Shown: piece by piece, positions 33,495-45,400 of the stretch
How positions within the stretch are numbered: position 1 is the stretch's first letter
Layout of the letters: every line of letters begins with the position of its first letter
Assembly: GCA_963920525.1 (NCBI GenBank)
Contig: OY986436.1
Location: 85,964,970-86,028,969 of the forward strand
DNA: 64,000 nt
Origin: Dichetophora obliterata
Lineage: Eukaryota > Arthropoda > Insecta > Diptera > Sciomyzidae
Reading direction: 5' to 3'
Notes under the pieces: generated by a model
What the model saw: the letters and a program-made list of their open reading frames with translations, nothing else
What the model was told of the DNA's origin: nothing
Database searches by the model: none
Made by a program: the position numbers and the translations under genes

Positions 33495-34311
33495 CCCAGT
33501 GGGCAATTGCAGTAGTTCGAAGGCCTTCTAGCAAGCCTGCGTTAGCTTTTTATAGGCCTTCCACACTCCTTGCAGACACCGTTATATTGCTTGTATGAAA
33601 TGGGAAAATTTGTCAGGCCTTCCGCTCTCCTTGATCTAAAGAGATCTGCCAGAAGCGCTCTTTCGAGAAGTCACGTTAGAAGGAAAAGCAATATAAATAT
33701 CAACTTGAAATAAAAAACGACTAACAATTTCCGATTTGAGCCATGGTCCTCTCATGTGGCGGTCCGACATCTTACCCACCCGTCTATTGCGGTTGTTAAG
33801 ATTTTTGCATCAATACAAATGAAACTAATCTTTTTGGAGCCAGGGTTCGAGATCCAACTGAAAAAAATTTTTTTTTTTTAAATCTACATTTTTTTACAAA
33901 CTGATCTGTGTATTTATTTTTTTTTTTAAATTTTTATAATAATTTTCTTCTTACAAAAATATAAGACAAGACTTGGAGTTTTTTCATATAAATATTTTCA
34001 TATAATATAATGTGTAATGTGTTAGTTTCCGGGAGCGCGGGTTCGAGACTCAACTCGGTCAAAAAAAATTTTTTTTTGTTTATTTTAAATCTACATTTTT
34101 TTATAAACTGTTCTGCGCATTTAAAATTTTTTTGGAATTTTTTTTGTAAATTTTTTCATATAAAATAATATAAAAAGAATCAGAAACTTAAAAAGGTAGG
34201 CCTTACAGAAGTACTCATCAAAGCAGCGATCATGGAAGGTGTATTGACGCCAATAATAGCAGTGCTATCATGCCTTTTTTTGCGGAGCACTCGCTAAAAT
34301 GCCCACTGGGT
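33495..34311 (+). mobile_element. 817-bp TA-flanked repeat with B-box-like motifs
   Basis: The ends CCCAGTGGGCA and TGCCCACTGGG are perfect 11-bp inverted repeats with TA on both outsides (33,493-33,494 and 34,312-34,313). Inside are two direct copies of GGGTTCGAGA-type B-box matches (near 33,843 and 34,038), each followed by an A/T-rich block with AAATCTACATTTTTTTA. A homologous copy lies at 13,494-16,300. No transposase seen. Confidence 0.7.
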
Positions 34312-34364
34312 AATGAAGAGTTCGCTCTTAGGGCAACATAAAAAACAACAAAGCTTCTTTATTC

Positions 34365-34721
34365 TTAATAAAGGGTCCGCCAAATAACGTTTTTTTTTTT
34401 TTTTAAACGCATTGGGTGGTCAGTTGACTTCAACTCCTGCACCAATTGGACTTTGTAGGGCGTCATACCAAGGTCTTTATGCAAAATTCGTCTCAATGAT
34501 GTCTCCGAAATGTTCAATTGTTGAGAACGACGGTGAATTGATGTTGATGGCGCTTCACGCACACTTTCTGCCACAGCAGCAATATTCTCGGGTGTACGCA
34601 CTGCTTTTGGCTTTTCACGCTTTGGTTTATCGATGAGGATGCCAGTTTCTTTCACTTTTTTCACAAGATAACGAACATACGGAGCTGACGGTGCTTCTCT
34701 TTTTCCAAAATCCATACGCAA
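34365..34721 (-). pseudogene. Mariner transposase DNA-binding fragment
   Basis: The frame (118 residues) encodes the second half of the N-terminal helix-turn-helix region of a Tc1/mariner transposase: APSAPYVRYLVKKVKETG, then the linker KPKREKPKAVRTPENI, then the second HTH STSIHRRSQQLNISETSLRR and ILHKDLGMTPYKVQLVQEL. From about residue 106 the frame reads poly-Lys and then the inverted repeat itself (NVIWRTLY), which proves that the catalytic domain was deleted and the stop lies outside the element. The first HTH is also missing. Its block order makes it a relative of the better-preserved transposase at 24,433-25,126, but the terminal repeats differ. Confidence 0.8.
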
Positions 34722-34861
34722 TAATGTTGCAATATTTCCCAGCGTTGTATTTATATCAGCGGAAGGATAAAACTAATTATCTGTCAAATCAGACATGAGC
34801 TAAGTGTTACCATTCACGAAATAAGTACTAGTTGAAAAAAAACGTTAGATGGCGGACCCTG
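34371..34861 (-). mobile_element. Mariner deletion derivative, 491 bp
   Basis: The left end AAGGGTCCGCCAAATAACG and the inverted right end CAGGGTCCGCCATCTAACG are near-identical. TA flanks the element at 34,369-34,370 and 34,862-34,863. The interior retains only part of the transposase DNA-binding domain on the minus strand, fused directly to the downstream inverted repeat. Confidence 0.85.
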
Positions 34862-35329
34862 TAGTATGTATTTATATATTTAGTTCAATCTTTTTGACGA
34901 AAATCCCAAAAAATAAAATTCGTTTCATTAAAAAGAACTTAATTAGCCAATATCATAACTGCTTTTTGTTGCTTTCAATCATTTAAAAAACTACATAAAA
35001 ATTTATTAAAAGGGTAATAGTATTTACACAATTAAACAATTAAAATTTTTATTAAATCTAGTTTCATTCAAATAAAAAAATAGTTGTTTTAAAAGCAAAA
35101 AATTTTAATTTAAAAGAAAATAGGTTCATTTCAATTGAAAAATGGTTTCATTGATTTTGAAAAAAGTTTCATTCAAATGAAAAATGGTTCCATTGGTTTT
35201 AAAAAAGGTTTCATTCAATTTGTAAAAGGTTTCATCGATTTTGAAAACAGTTTCATTCAATTGGTAAAGGGTTTCATTCAGTAGGAAAAAGGTTTTATAA
35301 AATAGAAAAAAGCTATATATAAAACAAAG

Positions 35330-37530
35330 TCGTGAAATGTGTTTGAAATTCCATAACTCCAGAACGAAGCGTACGATTTGCTTCGGGATTTTTTTTTGTA
35401 TTTGTAATTATAAGGACAACGTTTGTAAGAGACAAAATTTTTGGCACACCCCTTTCACCGCCCACAAATCAATAAAAACTATATTTTTGAGACAGTTTTG
35501 GACGTATAAACTGTACTAAAAATGGGTTTCCACGCCCTCTTTTAGCACCCACAAATCAGTTAAAATGCTATTTTTCAGACGGTTTTGTTCGTATAAGGTT
35601 AAAATTTGGTAATTTAGTTTGTAGGTTTACTATCAACAATTGTATTTAAAATGGGTTTCCACGCCCCCTTTTACCGCCAATAATTCAATGAAAATGCTAT
35701 ATTTCAGACGGTTTTGGTCATTAAGAATTATAATTTGGTTAAATAGTTCGTATGGTTACTTTCAGCAACTGTACTAAAAATGGGCGTGGTCAAAATATGT
35801 TTACGACCCTTTTTCAGAGGATAAGCATGAAGTGAAGCAAAGTTCGATAATTATAAGCTAAATTAAGCTCAAATTTTGGCACTCTATTTGTTTGAGTTCT
35901 AGATGGTTTAAGAGAAAAACATTTTGCCACACCCTCTTTTACCGCCTACAAATCAACAAAAATGCTATATTTTGGACGGTTTTAGTTGTATTAGACTAAA
36001 ATTTGGTAACTTAGTTTATATAGTTACGTTCGGCAACTATACTGAAAATGGTGAAAATATAAAATGTTTTTCGATTAGCATAAAAATTCGTATATAGCAG
36101 TAAGGCTGTGGCAGAACAACGGGGAATATCTTTATACATAAAATTCTTCTGTAAATAGCTTTGTCACTGAACTCGTCCTTAACAAGTGGTTCGATTTTGA
36201 TGAAATTTGGTGTGTATGTGCGGCTGGGTCTATAGATGATTTAAATTAAGTTTTACCCGGTAAACCCACCGAAGTTGTTGCTGTGGCAGTGTTTAAAGTG
36301 GTATTTGGGAGTATAACTCAGAAACAAGTTAAGAAATTGTCATGATTCTTTCACTTCATCATTACTTTTTATGCAAAAAAAAATACTTAATTAATAAACC
36401 TAAACAACAAAAAAATCTGAAATTTTTATGATAGTTAGGCTTGATTTTTCGATCGTATAAAACGTTTTTAAAACTTTAAAAGAAAGAACATTACAAAGCC
36501 ATTTTTGATTTTTAATATTTTTTCAACAAATATTTTTACCAAAGTTTTTTGCGAAATAAGGAAATTGGTTTAGGTTGTTTTTGGAAAATTTTAAAAATTA
36601 GAAGGGAAATGAAAATGAAAAAGATTGAAACACGACTAGGCGGACAATTAATCAAAATTTCAAACAAAAAAATAAATGCAATCCTTTGTAACGTGACCGA
36701 GTTATTCACTTTCAAAGCCAACACTTTCATTTTTGATTTATTTTTTTTTCTATTTCACCAAAAAATAAAATTAGTACTAAACACTTTTTATGTTTCAGGT
36801 ACGAAAGATAAGTCCTGAGTTGTGCATGTTTTTATATTTTAACTTGGTGTGTATGTGCTATGAGACAAAGTGGCGGTTTTTTATACATAAATATTGCCAC
36901 GCCTACTTTTACCGCCTCTTCTCTACACACAAAATCGTTTGTGCATTGTCTTTTAAGATCTCAGGAACGGTAATACCTTAGGTCACCAAAATTACATCAT
37001 CTGTTATCAGGGTTTATATCTCCAGTAATAAAAAACGGAAGTTGCTACCCACAAATTAATTAAAATGCTATATTTCAGACGGTTTTTGCTATATTGGAAA
37101 AAAAATTGTAATTTAGTTCGTTTGGTTACTCTCGGCAACTCAGCTAAAAATGAACGTGGTCGAGCTATAACTATGTCCACTTTTCAAAAAGCATTATAAT
37201 TACCGAGTTTTGCATGTTTTCAAATTAAACTTGGTGTATATGTGCTTTGAGACCCTTTAGTGGTCACTATATATATATTAATGTTGTCACGCCTACTTTT
37301 ACCGCCCTTCTATGCATACATAATCGTTCATGCTGTGTCTCTTAACATAACAGGAATGGAAACACCTTGGGTCACAAAATATACAACATATGTTGTTAAG
37401 GTTAATATCTCGGTTAATAAAAAATAGCCACACCCCCTTTTACCACCCACAATTAAATAAAAATGCTTTATTAAAGACGGTTTTGATAGTCTCGAATTGA
37501 AGCTTCAAAAACAAAAGTATGGCATGTGTG
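35330..37530 (+). repeat. Degenerate tandem repeat array
   Basis: The ordered blocks CACGCCC..TTTTACCGCC, CACAAATCAATAAAAATGCT and ATTTCAGACGGTTTTGGTCG recur near 35,445, 35,540, 35,665, 35,930, 37,045 and 37,425, with partial copies near 36,898 and 37,288. Spacing varies. There is no open frame of note. It is probably an old TE body amplified locally, lying wholly inside the hAT. Confidence 0.6.
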
Positions 37531-38007
37531 GCTCGAATAGCACGTTGTTTCGACACTTCCACACTTTTCAAAAATTCACAAAATGAAAATGATCACAAAG
37601 AAATTAGTTGAATTGGGGCAGTACAACGTCTGTCGGGCCCGCTAGTTATATATGTAAGTAAATATATTAAGGTGCCTCGACTTTAATTAGAAAAAAGTTC
37701 CATTTGTATCCCTCTTAAAATTAATAATGGTCTATTTTATAACGATTCCCAAAATATTTTTACTCTTACCGTACCGATAGCCGACAGCGCGAAAAACTTT
37801 TTCCAAAAACCTCCATAATCAGAATAGTTGCAAAAAAAAACTGTAAAATATTAAAGGCCGGAAACGACTCTTCAAATCTGGCATCAAAAAATTTTAAAGT
37901 TTTGTAAAAGCATTAAAGATAATGCTGTTGTTCGTGCCGTTTTTATTTTTTATTTATTTTCTCTCAAATTGAAATAATCTCATTATTTGAGTGCTTGGAT
38001 TCATGAC

Positions 38008-38213
38008 CAGAATTTTTAAAGTTTATACATATTAAAGCTAAAATATTAATTATAAAATAAACACATTCTAAAAAAAATTTGGTATGAAATTACAAAAAAA
38101 AAAATAAAGTTGTTTGAACTTTGAAAGTTTTTGTATGAAAATAAATTAAAAAAAAAAATACAAAAAATTAAGTCTTATTTTCTTGCAAATTCTACCAACA
38201 CGTCCTGCTCTGT
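38008..38213 (+). repeat. About 204-bp repeat, copy 2
   Basis: Near-identical to 20,318-20,521, bounded by CAGAATTTTTAAA and CCTGCTCTG. Here the flanks differ from copy 1, which shows that the unit itself is mobile or was carried by the host element. Confidence 0.7.
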
Positions 38214-39049
38214 TACTGTACGATCACTGTTCAAACGGATATCGCCAATTGAATTACAGAGGTCTGTTTTAAGAAATTTTAGGGATGATAACGATATCTC
38301 GTTTATCTTAAATTAATAAAATTTTAGACACAGAAAAACTTTTACATAAACTTCATAAATCTAAAAACCCAAAAATTTTGATCCGATAAATCACGATGCA
38401 TGGTTTTCTCTATTGTTGTTTACATAATTTAACTCATAACAAAGACTTCAAAATATGATTTTTTAATTTTTTTAGAACATATGAAAGTGATTCGATGAAA
38501 TAATTATTTAAATGCATTAATATTTATTAAAATTTCGAATAACTGGGATAGTTGGAACCCCGAAAATTCTCCCTTGGCTATGGTTCTGAGCCACATAATC
38601 TAAAAAATCAGCTTTTTAGGCTGAATACATTACAAAAAAATTTATTTTTTTACATTACTCAAAGCATTCCCATCAACCACTGAAGAGATTTTGGCTATTT
38701 TTGAATAAAATTCTAACCTATTTGTACAAGTATTCCATTTTTTCATACAAAACTTTAGAGTCGATTGTTTCAAAATATTTTTTATGTGGCTTATCATGTT
38801 TTTGAAATAAGCCCTGTAGTATTCCTGCAAACATAAATTTTTGCCTTTATAGTCATAATTTACTAATAATGGTACCAAAAATATCTTTAGGGTTGAAATC
38901 AAAACAAACTGATGAAATCTAATTCTCTATGTCTGCGTCTACGCAGCGCGGTGTGCTTTAAAAAGTTTAATTTAACAGTAATATTAATTAATACAGTGAG
39001 TGTGAAGTGGAAAATATTGTTAATTTAATCTTTTAACTATATTTGTTCT

Positions 39050-39127
39050 TCTCAGATGGGAATCGAACCTCGGCTACCGCAATTCTTAAGTCTATGGGCC
39101 ACGCACTCTTTCCACAATGTCACGGCT
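39050..39127 (-). repeat. tRNA-like SINE head
   Basis: The minus strand reads GCCGTGACATTGTGG, an A-box-like start, then GCGTGGCCCATAGACTTAAG and a B box GGTTCGATTCCC. It parallels the head of the SINE at 32,446-32,526 (shared GTGCGTGGCCC and GCGGTAGCC). No matching body follows, so it is a truncated copy or a related family. Confidence 0.6.
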
Positions 39128-40420
39128 GTTATTACTTTATACAATTTACTCAAAAATCCTTGAAATGTGTCTGACTTTAAAATTTTGTTCTTAATTTATT
39201 AGCTGTTATGCGAAAATTATGTATTTTATGTAAGCGAAACAAGAAGTTATTGTTTTGTAACTAATTCGGATTGTTTCAGATGTGCATCGCAAAGCAGTAA
39301 ACGGTTAATATTTTTGTTAGGCAAAACCTGATTTGAATAAATATTTAATTTTTTTTAGGTGATGGCACATTTCTGCCCTAATTTAATCGGAATCGAATGG
39401 CATTTCGAAATGTTATAAAGTGCTTAGTGAAGTAAGAGCATTTCAATTTTTTTATCAATAATTCTGTAGTTCTTAATTCACTAGAAATTATGGCAATCCT
39501 CGCATTATTAGCATTGGATCTGTTCTAAAAATAAATGCGAACTAATTTCTTTGAATTTAATTGCTTCAACAAAATCGGAATTGAGAACAAAACCCATTTT
39601 ATAAACGTCTTTCCCATATACTCGTAATTGACTTTCGATTGAATTCACAGATCATTTGAATAAAGTATTTATTTTCTTAATGTATGGAAACATACTTTTA
39701 ACGTTCATTTCTACTTACACCAATAACATTTCATAACAGTAAATTAATTTTACTTTGTATCTTAAAAAGTGTATATTTTGGTTTTCTTGTAGAGTTTTTG
39801 TAGAGAACCATAGCAAAATATTTATTTTTTATAAAGTTGCAATTATTTGCCATTTTAAAATTTTTTTAGTTTTGCTTGGGTGAGATATACTAAGACTTAT
39901 AATGAAATAAGGCTCTTTAAAAATAAGCAATAAGGTATAGTTTTTCTCTAAAATCTTCAAAAATCAATTATAATCGAAGCAAACAATGAAAAAAATTGCA
40001 GTTTTTTGGTAAAGAGTATAATTTTCAATAACTTTTTAAAGCACCATCCAATTTAGCCAAAAAAGGGCGTAAAATAAATCAGATCAGGCTTCGCCAAACA
40101 AATTATTAAATTTTTATTTTATAATCGAATTTTTTGGTACTCAATAACTCAGTCAGTTTTAATAAAATTATAAAAGTTTATTTATTGTTCAAAGCTTTCG
40201 TAGATTTTGTATAAAATCTTACAAAATATTATTCGATTAGACAAATTTTTCTTCAAGAAAATTATATATTCAAAGATCCCTTAAAAAGCAAATGAATTGC
40301 CTGGCTAAAACTTCAATTAGTTTAAATAATATTGATAGCATAATGAAAGAGGCGAAAGACGTCACACAGCTCTTGTGTTTAAATGCACTGCATGTATTTT
40401 ATGGAGTGCGCACTAGACCG
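39128..40420. other. No gene recognised
   Basis: AT-rich spacer. Short minus- and plus-strand frames lack recognisable motifs. Confidence 0.45.
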
Positions 40421-40790
40421 TATCACCGTTAAGGCAAAAATAAAGTACGCCGCACACCATCTAATCTGAAGCATTTTTAAAAGACAATTTCGAGAAAAAA
40501 AGTTTTGTTTTTGTCCTAACGTAGGCATTTCAGTTTTTCTTCATATCTTCGGAATTTACAGTCCAATCTTAAAGAATGATAATCGATATTTTCGTATCGA
40601 TAATAGCTCGAGAAAAAAAGTTGCAATGCTCAAGTTGGTCTTGCGTGAAGAACTGTAAGCATGGCGGCTCATACAATCCGAATTTAGTCAAGTTGATCAT
40701 ATTGAAGTATGAGTTACTGTCCAAATTTAAACAATTATCTACTTGTGGACCAAATATTTGACGAATGTAGTCTGTTGCTTCTTTGCGGGC
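40421..40790 (+). repeat. Dispersed repeat family R, copy 3
   Basis: Begins near GACCGTATCACC, followed by CGCACACCATCTAATC, AAGACAATTTCGAGAAAA, CCTAACGTAGGCATTTC, ATATCTTCGG and TTTACAGTCCAATCTTAAAG. It aligns block by block with the minus-strand copy at 50,510-50,760. Confidence 0.75.
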
Positions 40791-41274
40791 TGCTTAAATT
40801 TTTGTTTTAAACAAAACATTCTTGAATCGATAACAAAACATTTTTGATGAACGAACGGACGGCTTTTTGAACGTCTTCCGCCAACTGACGAATCCAAGAT
40901 ATATATTTGAAAACGTTACAATTTCCGTGAACTGCCAGTGGTTGATTTTTCATACGAAATCAGAATGACGCATAGACTTTTGCAACAAGCTGCGCTAGTT
41001 GCATTAAAGTCATAGAGGACGTGACATAATAACTTCCGTGAACGTGACATAATAACTTAGGATTCGAGACGCTGTTGTTAGGCATCGAACTGTCCTAATA
41101 GCACCAGGATTTTGGCTGGCCAAGTTCTCATCGCACTCTACTGAATGAACGTCTCGAACCATATGATAAAAATATGGCTAGTCGCCTCGAACATTCCAAC
41201 CTTCTATCTCCTTTGGCATTAAAGTTCTTCCAACTTTAAGCAGTACAATATTAAAAAAAAACATAATCGAATTA
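40791..41274. other. Spacer with a short tandem duplication
   Basis: ACGTGACATAATAACTT is repeated twice near 41,023 and 41,043. The 40,900-40,990 part resembles 2,985-3,100. No gene recognised. Confidence 0.4.
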
Positions 41275-41391
41275 CCAGGGGCCGAATTACAGCATCCGCG
41301 ATCCAGCAAAATTATCAAAATTTATCGGCACTTGTCTCGTCATGCCGTTCGTAATTCTGCTCGATCACGGATGCTGTAATTCGACCCCTGG
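41275..41391. mobile_element. 117-bp hairpin MITE, TA target
   Basis: The left end CCAGGGGCCGAATTACAGCA and the inverted right end CCAGGGGTCGAATTACAGCA form inverted repeats of about 34 bp with about three mismatches. TA lies at both outer edges (41,273-41,274 and 41,392-41,393). It is small, non-coding and little diverged, so probably recent. Confidence 0.85.
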
Positions 41392-43307
41392 TAAGTACAC
41401 AAAAAATAACTTTATTTGATATCATTCCTTGCTAAACTTAATTATTTGCACAGCTTATCTATGCCATTTTCAAAACACCAAGCGTTTTGTCCATGTAGTA
41501 CATGAATCTCCCATTGCTGTCACTTATGAACAACGTATGGGTCACATTTCGTCTAAGCTCGGGAGCCGCCAGAAATAAAGCCAACTTCAACCACTTCGAA
41601 ATATGATCGATTAAAACTCGATGATTTTTATATGTTTGTGAAAAGTAGCATAATAAAGTAACTAAAGTGGTGTTTTTAGCAAAAGTTTTCCCACTATAAA
41701 AAATCTGTGCTTTATTTAAATGATAAAAAAATTCAAATTAAAATGTACCATATGGTGAAGGACTTCGAGGTATTGGAAAACGGTTCAAAAACACTATATT
41801 TGATACTAGCAGGCCACTGTTGTAATGGGTTCGTGACGGACGTTTTTTATCAATCTTCTTAACGCCTTAAAGACGAGACAATTTTTTCACACATGTGCTT
41901 AGTTTAACCTAATTTTAATTTTAACAAATGTTTATGTGACACGGTTTGTTTTGCGACATCCGACTTAGTGATGCGATATGGCATCATCGTCCTTATTGTG
42001 TTAAGATAATACAAATCAAATGAAATACAAAAATGGTATTTTTTTCTTTTGTTTTTTTTTTGGAGCGCCGCTCTGCAAGGTTTCGGAATAATTCCCACGA
42101 AAATTACCTTCCCTCAGTAATATAAATTTAATACCACCAAAATTCCCAGGGAAGGTAAACAAAAAATTCCCAGCGCAATTAAAAAATCCTAAAAAAAATC
42201 CCACGATTAATAAAAACTACCACGAAAGTACCACTCGTTTTAAAAATAACACAAAAAATCACATATGCGTTAAAAAATTAAACAAAAAATCCCATACGCA
42301 TTAATATAAATATGTCAATAAATCCCATATAAATATTAGTATTTGTGATGTTAAAGCGTAAGAGCGATATATAACTGTAGCGTATTTTGCAACAAAAAAA
42401 TGTTTTAAAAGGGATTTTACATACGTAGCTTACGACAATGCAGTGTAAACAGAGCGTAAAATGTGTATAATGGCAACTGTGACTTTATTTTCATTTTGAA
42501 AGATAATTGAAAACCAATGGATTCGATACGAAATCTTGGAAAAATTTTTTATTATTGTTTTGGCAGTAATTATATTTTTGATTTATTTTGGGCATTTTAA
42601 AATAATTTTTGTAAACTTTGTTTTTTGTACAAACAAAGATCCCATACAAACAAATGTTTGTATGGGGAATTCCCCAGCGCGGCTCCAGGGGGTGTGCCAC
42701 TGGCATGGGTGGATCGGCTTTCCAAAGTTAGAAGGGGTCGGTCATACATTTGGACTCGATTGGAGCACTCTAAATGGGTCAAAGAGGGATTTTTCAAAAT
42801 TTGACCCTACGGAAAATTTGAGGCATTAGAATTCGTTTTAGAGGTATAGTTCTTCGGACAAAGTTTCTTATTTTGATCCCTAGAATACGATTTTCACTGA
42901 GTAATGGGCGATTTTTTTGCCTCCCACAAATCGACCCGGCCTAATATGCATATACAAACATCGCCTAGGTTACCCGGATATTGGTATTGGTATTACCTGG
43001 GTATTGGTAAACGACGTGTAAAACAATCGTTTATAAGGCGAAGGTTAAGTTGGCAAACTATACATCAACTTTTCTGTCTCTTTCACTCATTCACAAGTTT
43101 GACAGCTTTAGCAAAAGACGTGGACGTCTCTTACACCTTGATTTCTTGCACCATGTTGCAAGCCCAATATGTAAATTTTTATATTATAATTTTTTTTAAT
43201 AAGTTGATTATTTTTTTGTAATTGTTTTTGTTACTTAACTTCATAACTTTATTGAAATGTTTTTGTTTTTGTAAGTATAAATAAAACTTTTTTTATGAAA
43301 ATGAAAA
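41392..43307. other. No gene; small repeats and a hairpin
   Basis: The 42,080-42,330 region has recurring AATTCCCA and AAATCCCA motifs. A perfect hairpin with 12-bp arms (CCCATACAAACA / TGTTTGTATGGG) lies at 42,641-42,666. The 42,665-42,960 part is less AT-rich and may be a TE fragment without identifiable coding. Sequence just before 43,308 may be the 5' UTR of the RTE element. Confidence 0.4.
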
Positions 43308-45002
43308 ATGATCCCCAAATCTGATGACGACTACCGCAAACGAAAAACTGATAATGATTTACGGATATGCACCTGGAATGTCCGATCCCTTAATTGGGAA
43401 GGTGCCTCTATCCAACTGACTGATGTCTTGGAAAGATACAAAGCTGATATCACTGCTATCCAAGAAATGCGATGGAAGGGACAGGGTTGCATTCGGCATG
43501 TACTCTGTGATATCTACTACAGCGGCCATGCGAAGAAGCACGAGTTTGGATGCGGATTTGTAGTTGGCAAGAAACTACGGCCCCACGTCCTGCGATTCAC
43601 ACCTGTGAACGAACGACTTGCCATAATCCGCATCAAGGTTAGATTTTTCAATATAAGCCTAATATGTGCGCACGCTCCGACAGAAGACAAGGACGATGAG
43701 ATCAAGGAAATTTTCTACGAGCGCCTTGAAAATGCTTACGAGCGCTGCCCCCGTCACGACATAAAAATCGTGCCTGGTGACTTCAAAGCTAAGGTGGGCA
43801 AGGAAAATATTTTTGGTCCAACAGTCGGAAAGTTCAGCCTCCACGACAACACCTCCGATAACGGAATGAGGCTGATTGACTTCGCCGCAGCACGAAACAT
43901 GGTCGTAAGTAGCAGTAGATTCAAGCATCTCAATATTCATAAAGCCACCTGGATGTCCCCTGATCAAAAAACAAAAAATCAAATTGATCACGTTTTGATC
44001 GACGGAAGGCACTCTTCCAGTGTATTGGATGTACGCACGATCCGTGGTGCAAACATTGACTCGGATCACTATCTTGTTGCAGCCAAGATCCGTACACGTC
44101 TGTGCGCAGCTAAGAATACACGCAACCCTACACAGAGAAAGCTAGACGTCGACAAGCTGCAATCGAAACAGACAGCCGATGCTTTCGCCACTCGACTCTC
44201 ACTCCTGCTTCAAAGCACTCCTCCAATCGATAATATATGCGCGCAGTGGACACACATTTCCAACTCCATGCGTGCGGCTGCTGAAGAGGTGATTGGCTAC
44301 CAACGCCCTCGCCGAAACCAGTGGTACGACCAGGAGTGTCGCGACGCCACTGCAGAGAAAGACGCCGCCTACAAAGCCACCCTGCAGTCGGTTGTAACGC
44401 ACGCTGCTAAGGAGCGATACAAAAAAAAGAGGAGGGAAGAGAGACACATTTTCAGGCGGAAAAAAAGAGAGACAGAAAAGCGCGAGCAGGAGAAGATTGA
44501 GATGTATGGTGACAGGAATGAGGCCCGAAAATTTTTCGAAAAAATAAGACGCCTTGCCGATGGTTTTAAAACCAGGGCCTCTTCCTGCAAGGATGAAAAC
44601 GGGAATCTAGTGACAGATGTCCAGAGTACACTGACGTTATGGAGGGAACACTTCTCTAAGCTTCTAAATGGCGACGCTGACAACAATCCCGCCAATAGAG
44701 ATGATATTCCGGAAACCCCAATTGCGGATGACAGCGTCGAGGTTCCGCTGCCCGACTATGATGAAGTTCTGACAGCTATAGCTCGGCTTAAAAATAACAA
44801 AGCCGCGGGAGCTGATGGCTTACCTGCTGAGCTGTTTAAGAACGGAGGCGAAGCTCTACTTAAATGCATTCACGAGCTTCTATGCAGAATATGGTCGGAA
44901 GAATGCATTCCGAACGATTGGAATCTCAGTGCTCTGCCCAATCCACAAGAAAGGCGATCCCACTATCTGTGCCAATTAGGTCCTGTCGAGCGTTTTATGT
45001 GA
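43308..45002 (+). pseudogene. RTE ORF: AP endonuclease and start of reverse transcriptase
   Basis: The 564-residue frame begins with an AP-type endonuclease, which nicks the target DNA to prime reverse transcription. Visible motifs are CTWNVRSLN (residues about 21-29), the catalytic Glu in AIQEMRWKG, ICAHAPTED, and the C-terminal SDHYLVAAKIRTRL. The family's GDFNA motif reads GDFKA, which replaces the catalytic Asn and would cripple the nuclease. A charged linker with a coiled, Arg/Lys/Glu-rich stretch (YKKKRREERHIFRRKKRE) precedes the first RT blocks, NNKAAGADGLPAELFK and CIPNDWN. A frameshift near 44,937 replaces the next block, and the frame stops at 45,002. Proteins of this type are often mis-annotated in databases as craniofacial development protein 2-like. 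Confidence 0.85.
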
Positions 45003-45318
45003 AAGATTGAAGCCCATTGTAAACGAACTGATCGGACCTTATCAGTGTGGCTTCAGACCTGGAAAGTCCACCATCGACCAGATTTTCACGCTACGACAAA
45101 TCTTGGAGAAGACTCAAGAAAAACAAGTCGACACCCACCATCTTTTTGTCGACTACAAAGCCGCCTTCGACAGCCCAATAAGGAAGCACCTGTACTCCAC
45201 CATGTCTGAATTTGGTATTCCTGCAAAACTAATACGACTTTGCAGGATGACACTGAGCAACACCAGCAGCGCAGTTAAAATCGGGAAGGACCTCTCCCCA
45301 CCATTTATTACGTAACGA
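45003..45318 (+). pseudogene. RTE reverse transcriptase, middle part
   Basis: Continuation of the same gene in the next frame. YQCGFRPGKSTIDQI is RT motif 2. HHLFVDYKAAFDSP carries the first catalytic Asp of the palm (motif A). LIRLCRMTLSNTSSAVKIG is the following helix and strand. The frame ends at 45,315 by a TAA just before the expected GVRQGDSLS motif B, which is encoded in shifted form as RRFRQGDSLSCDFFNL. Confidence 0.85.
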
Positions 45319-45400
45319 CGTTTCAGACAAGGTGATTCCTTATCGTGCGACTTTTTCAACCTAATGATGGAAAAGATCAAAAGGCATAATATTCTACAAG

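Larger units (their letters stand above)
33236..35300. repeat. Foldback-like structure with tandem-repeat arms
   Basis: The left arm (about 33,236-33,430) is an array of diverged units of about 20 bp built on AATTGAATGAAACCTTTTTC and AAAATCGATGAAACC. The right arm (about 35,060-35,300) is the same array in inverted orientation (GGTTTCAT units). Long inverted repeats made of short tandem units are the signature of Drosophila Foldback-type elements. The 1.6 kb between the arms holds two other TA-flanked elements. Confidence 0.65.
33099..38588. mobile_element. 5.49-kb hAT-type element with perfect 8-bp duplication
   Basis: The left end CCGGGCCGTAGCCAGGATCT, followed by a G run, and the inverted right end CAGAACCATAGCCAAGGGAG are mutated forms of a CAGGGCC(G/A)TAGCCA terminus. 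The flanks AGCCACAT at 33,091-33,098 and 38,589-38,596 are identical, and the host sequence on both sides is one MITE. I recognise no hAT transposase inside. The element is filled with a foldback-like structure, a TA-flanked repeat, a mariner derivative and degenerate repeats, so it is non-autonomous. Confidence 0.85.
33065..38817 (-). mobile_element. 256-bp MITE, copy 3, split by a hAT insertion
   Basis: The left 34 bp (33,065-33,098, GAAGGGATTATTGCC..AAGCCACAT) and the right 221 bp (38,597-38,817, ending AATAAGCCCTGT) together make about 255 bp, the family length. They are in inverted orientation relative to copies 1 and 2. The break coincides exactly with the 8-bp duplication of the inserted hAT. 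Confidence 0.85.

Noticed and set aside
33280..33531. 83-residue frame with Asn/Glu/Phe repeats
   Set aside because: It is translation of the tandem-repeat arm of the foldback-like structure.
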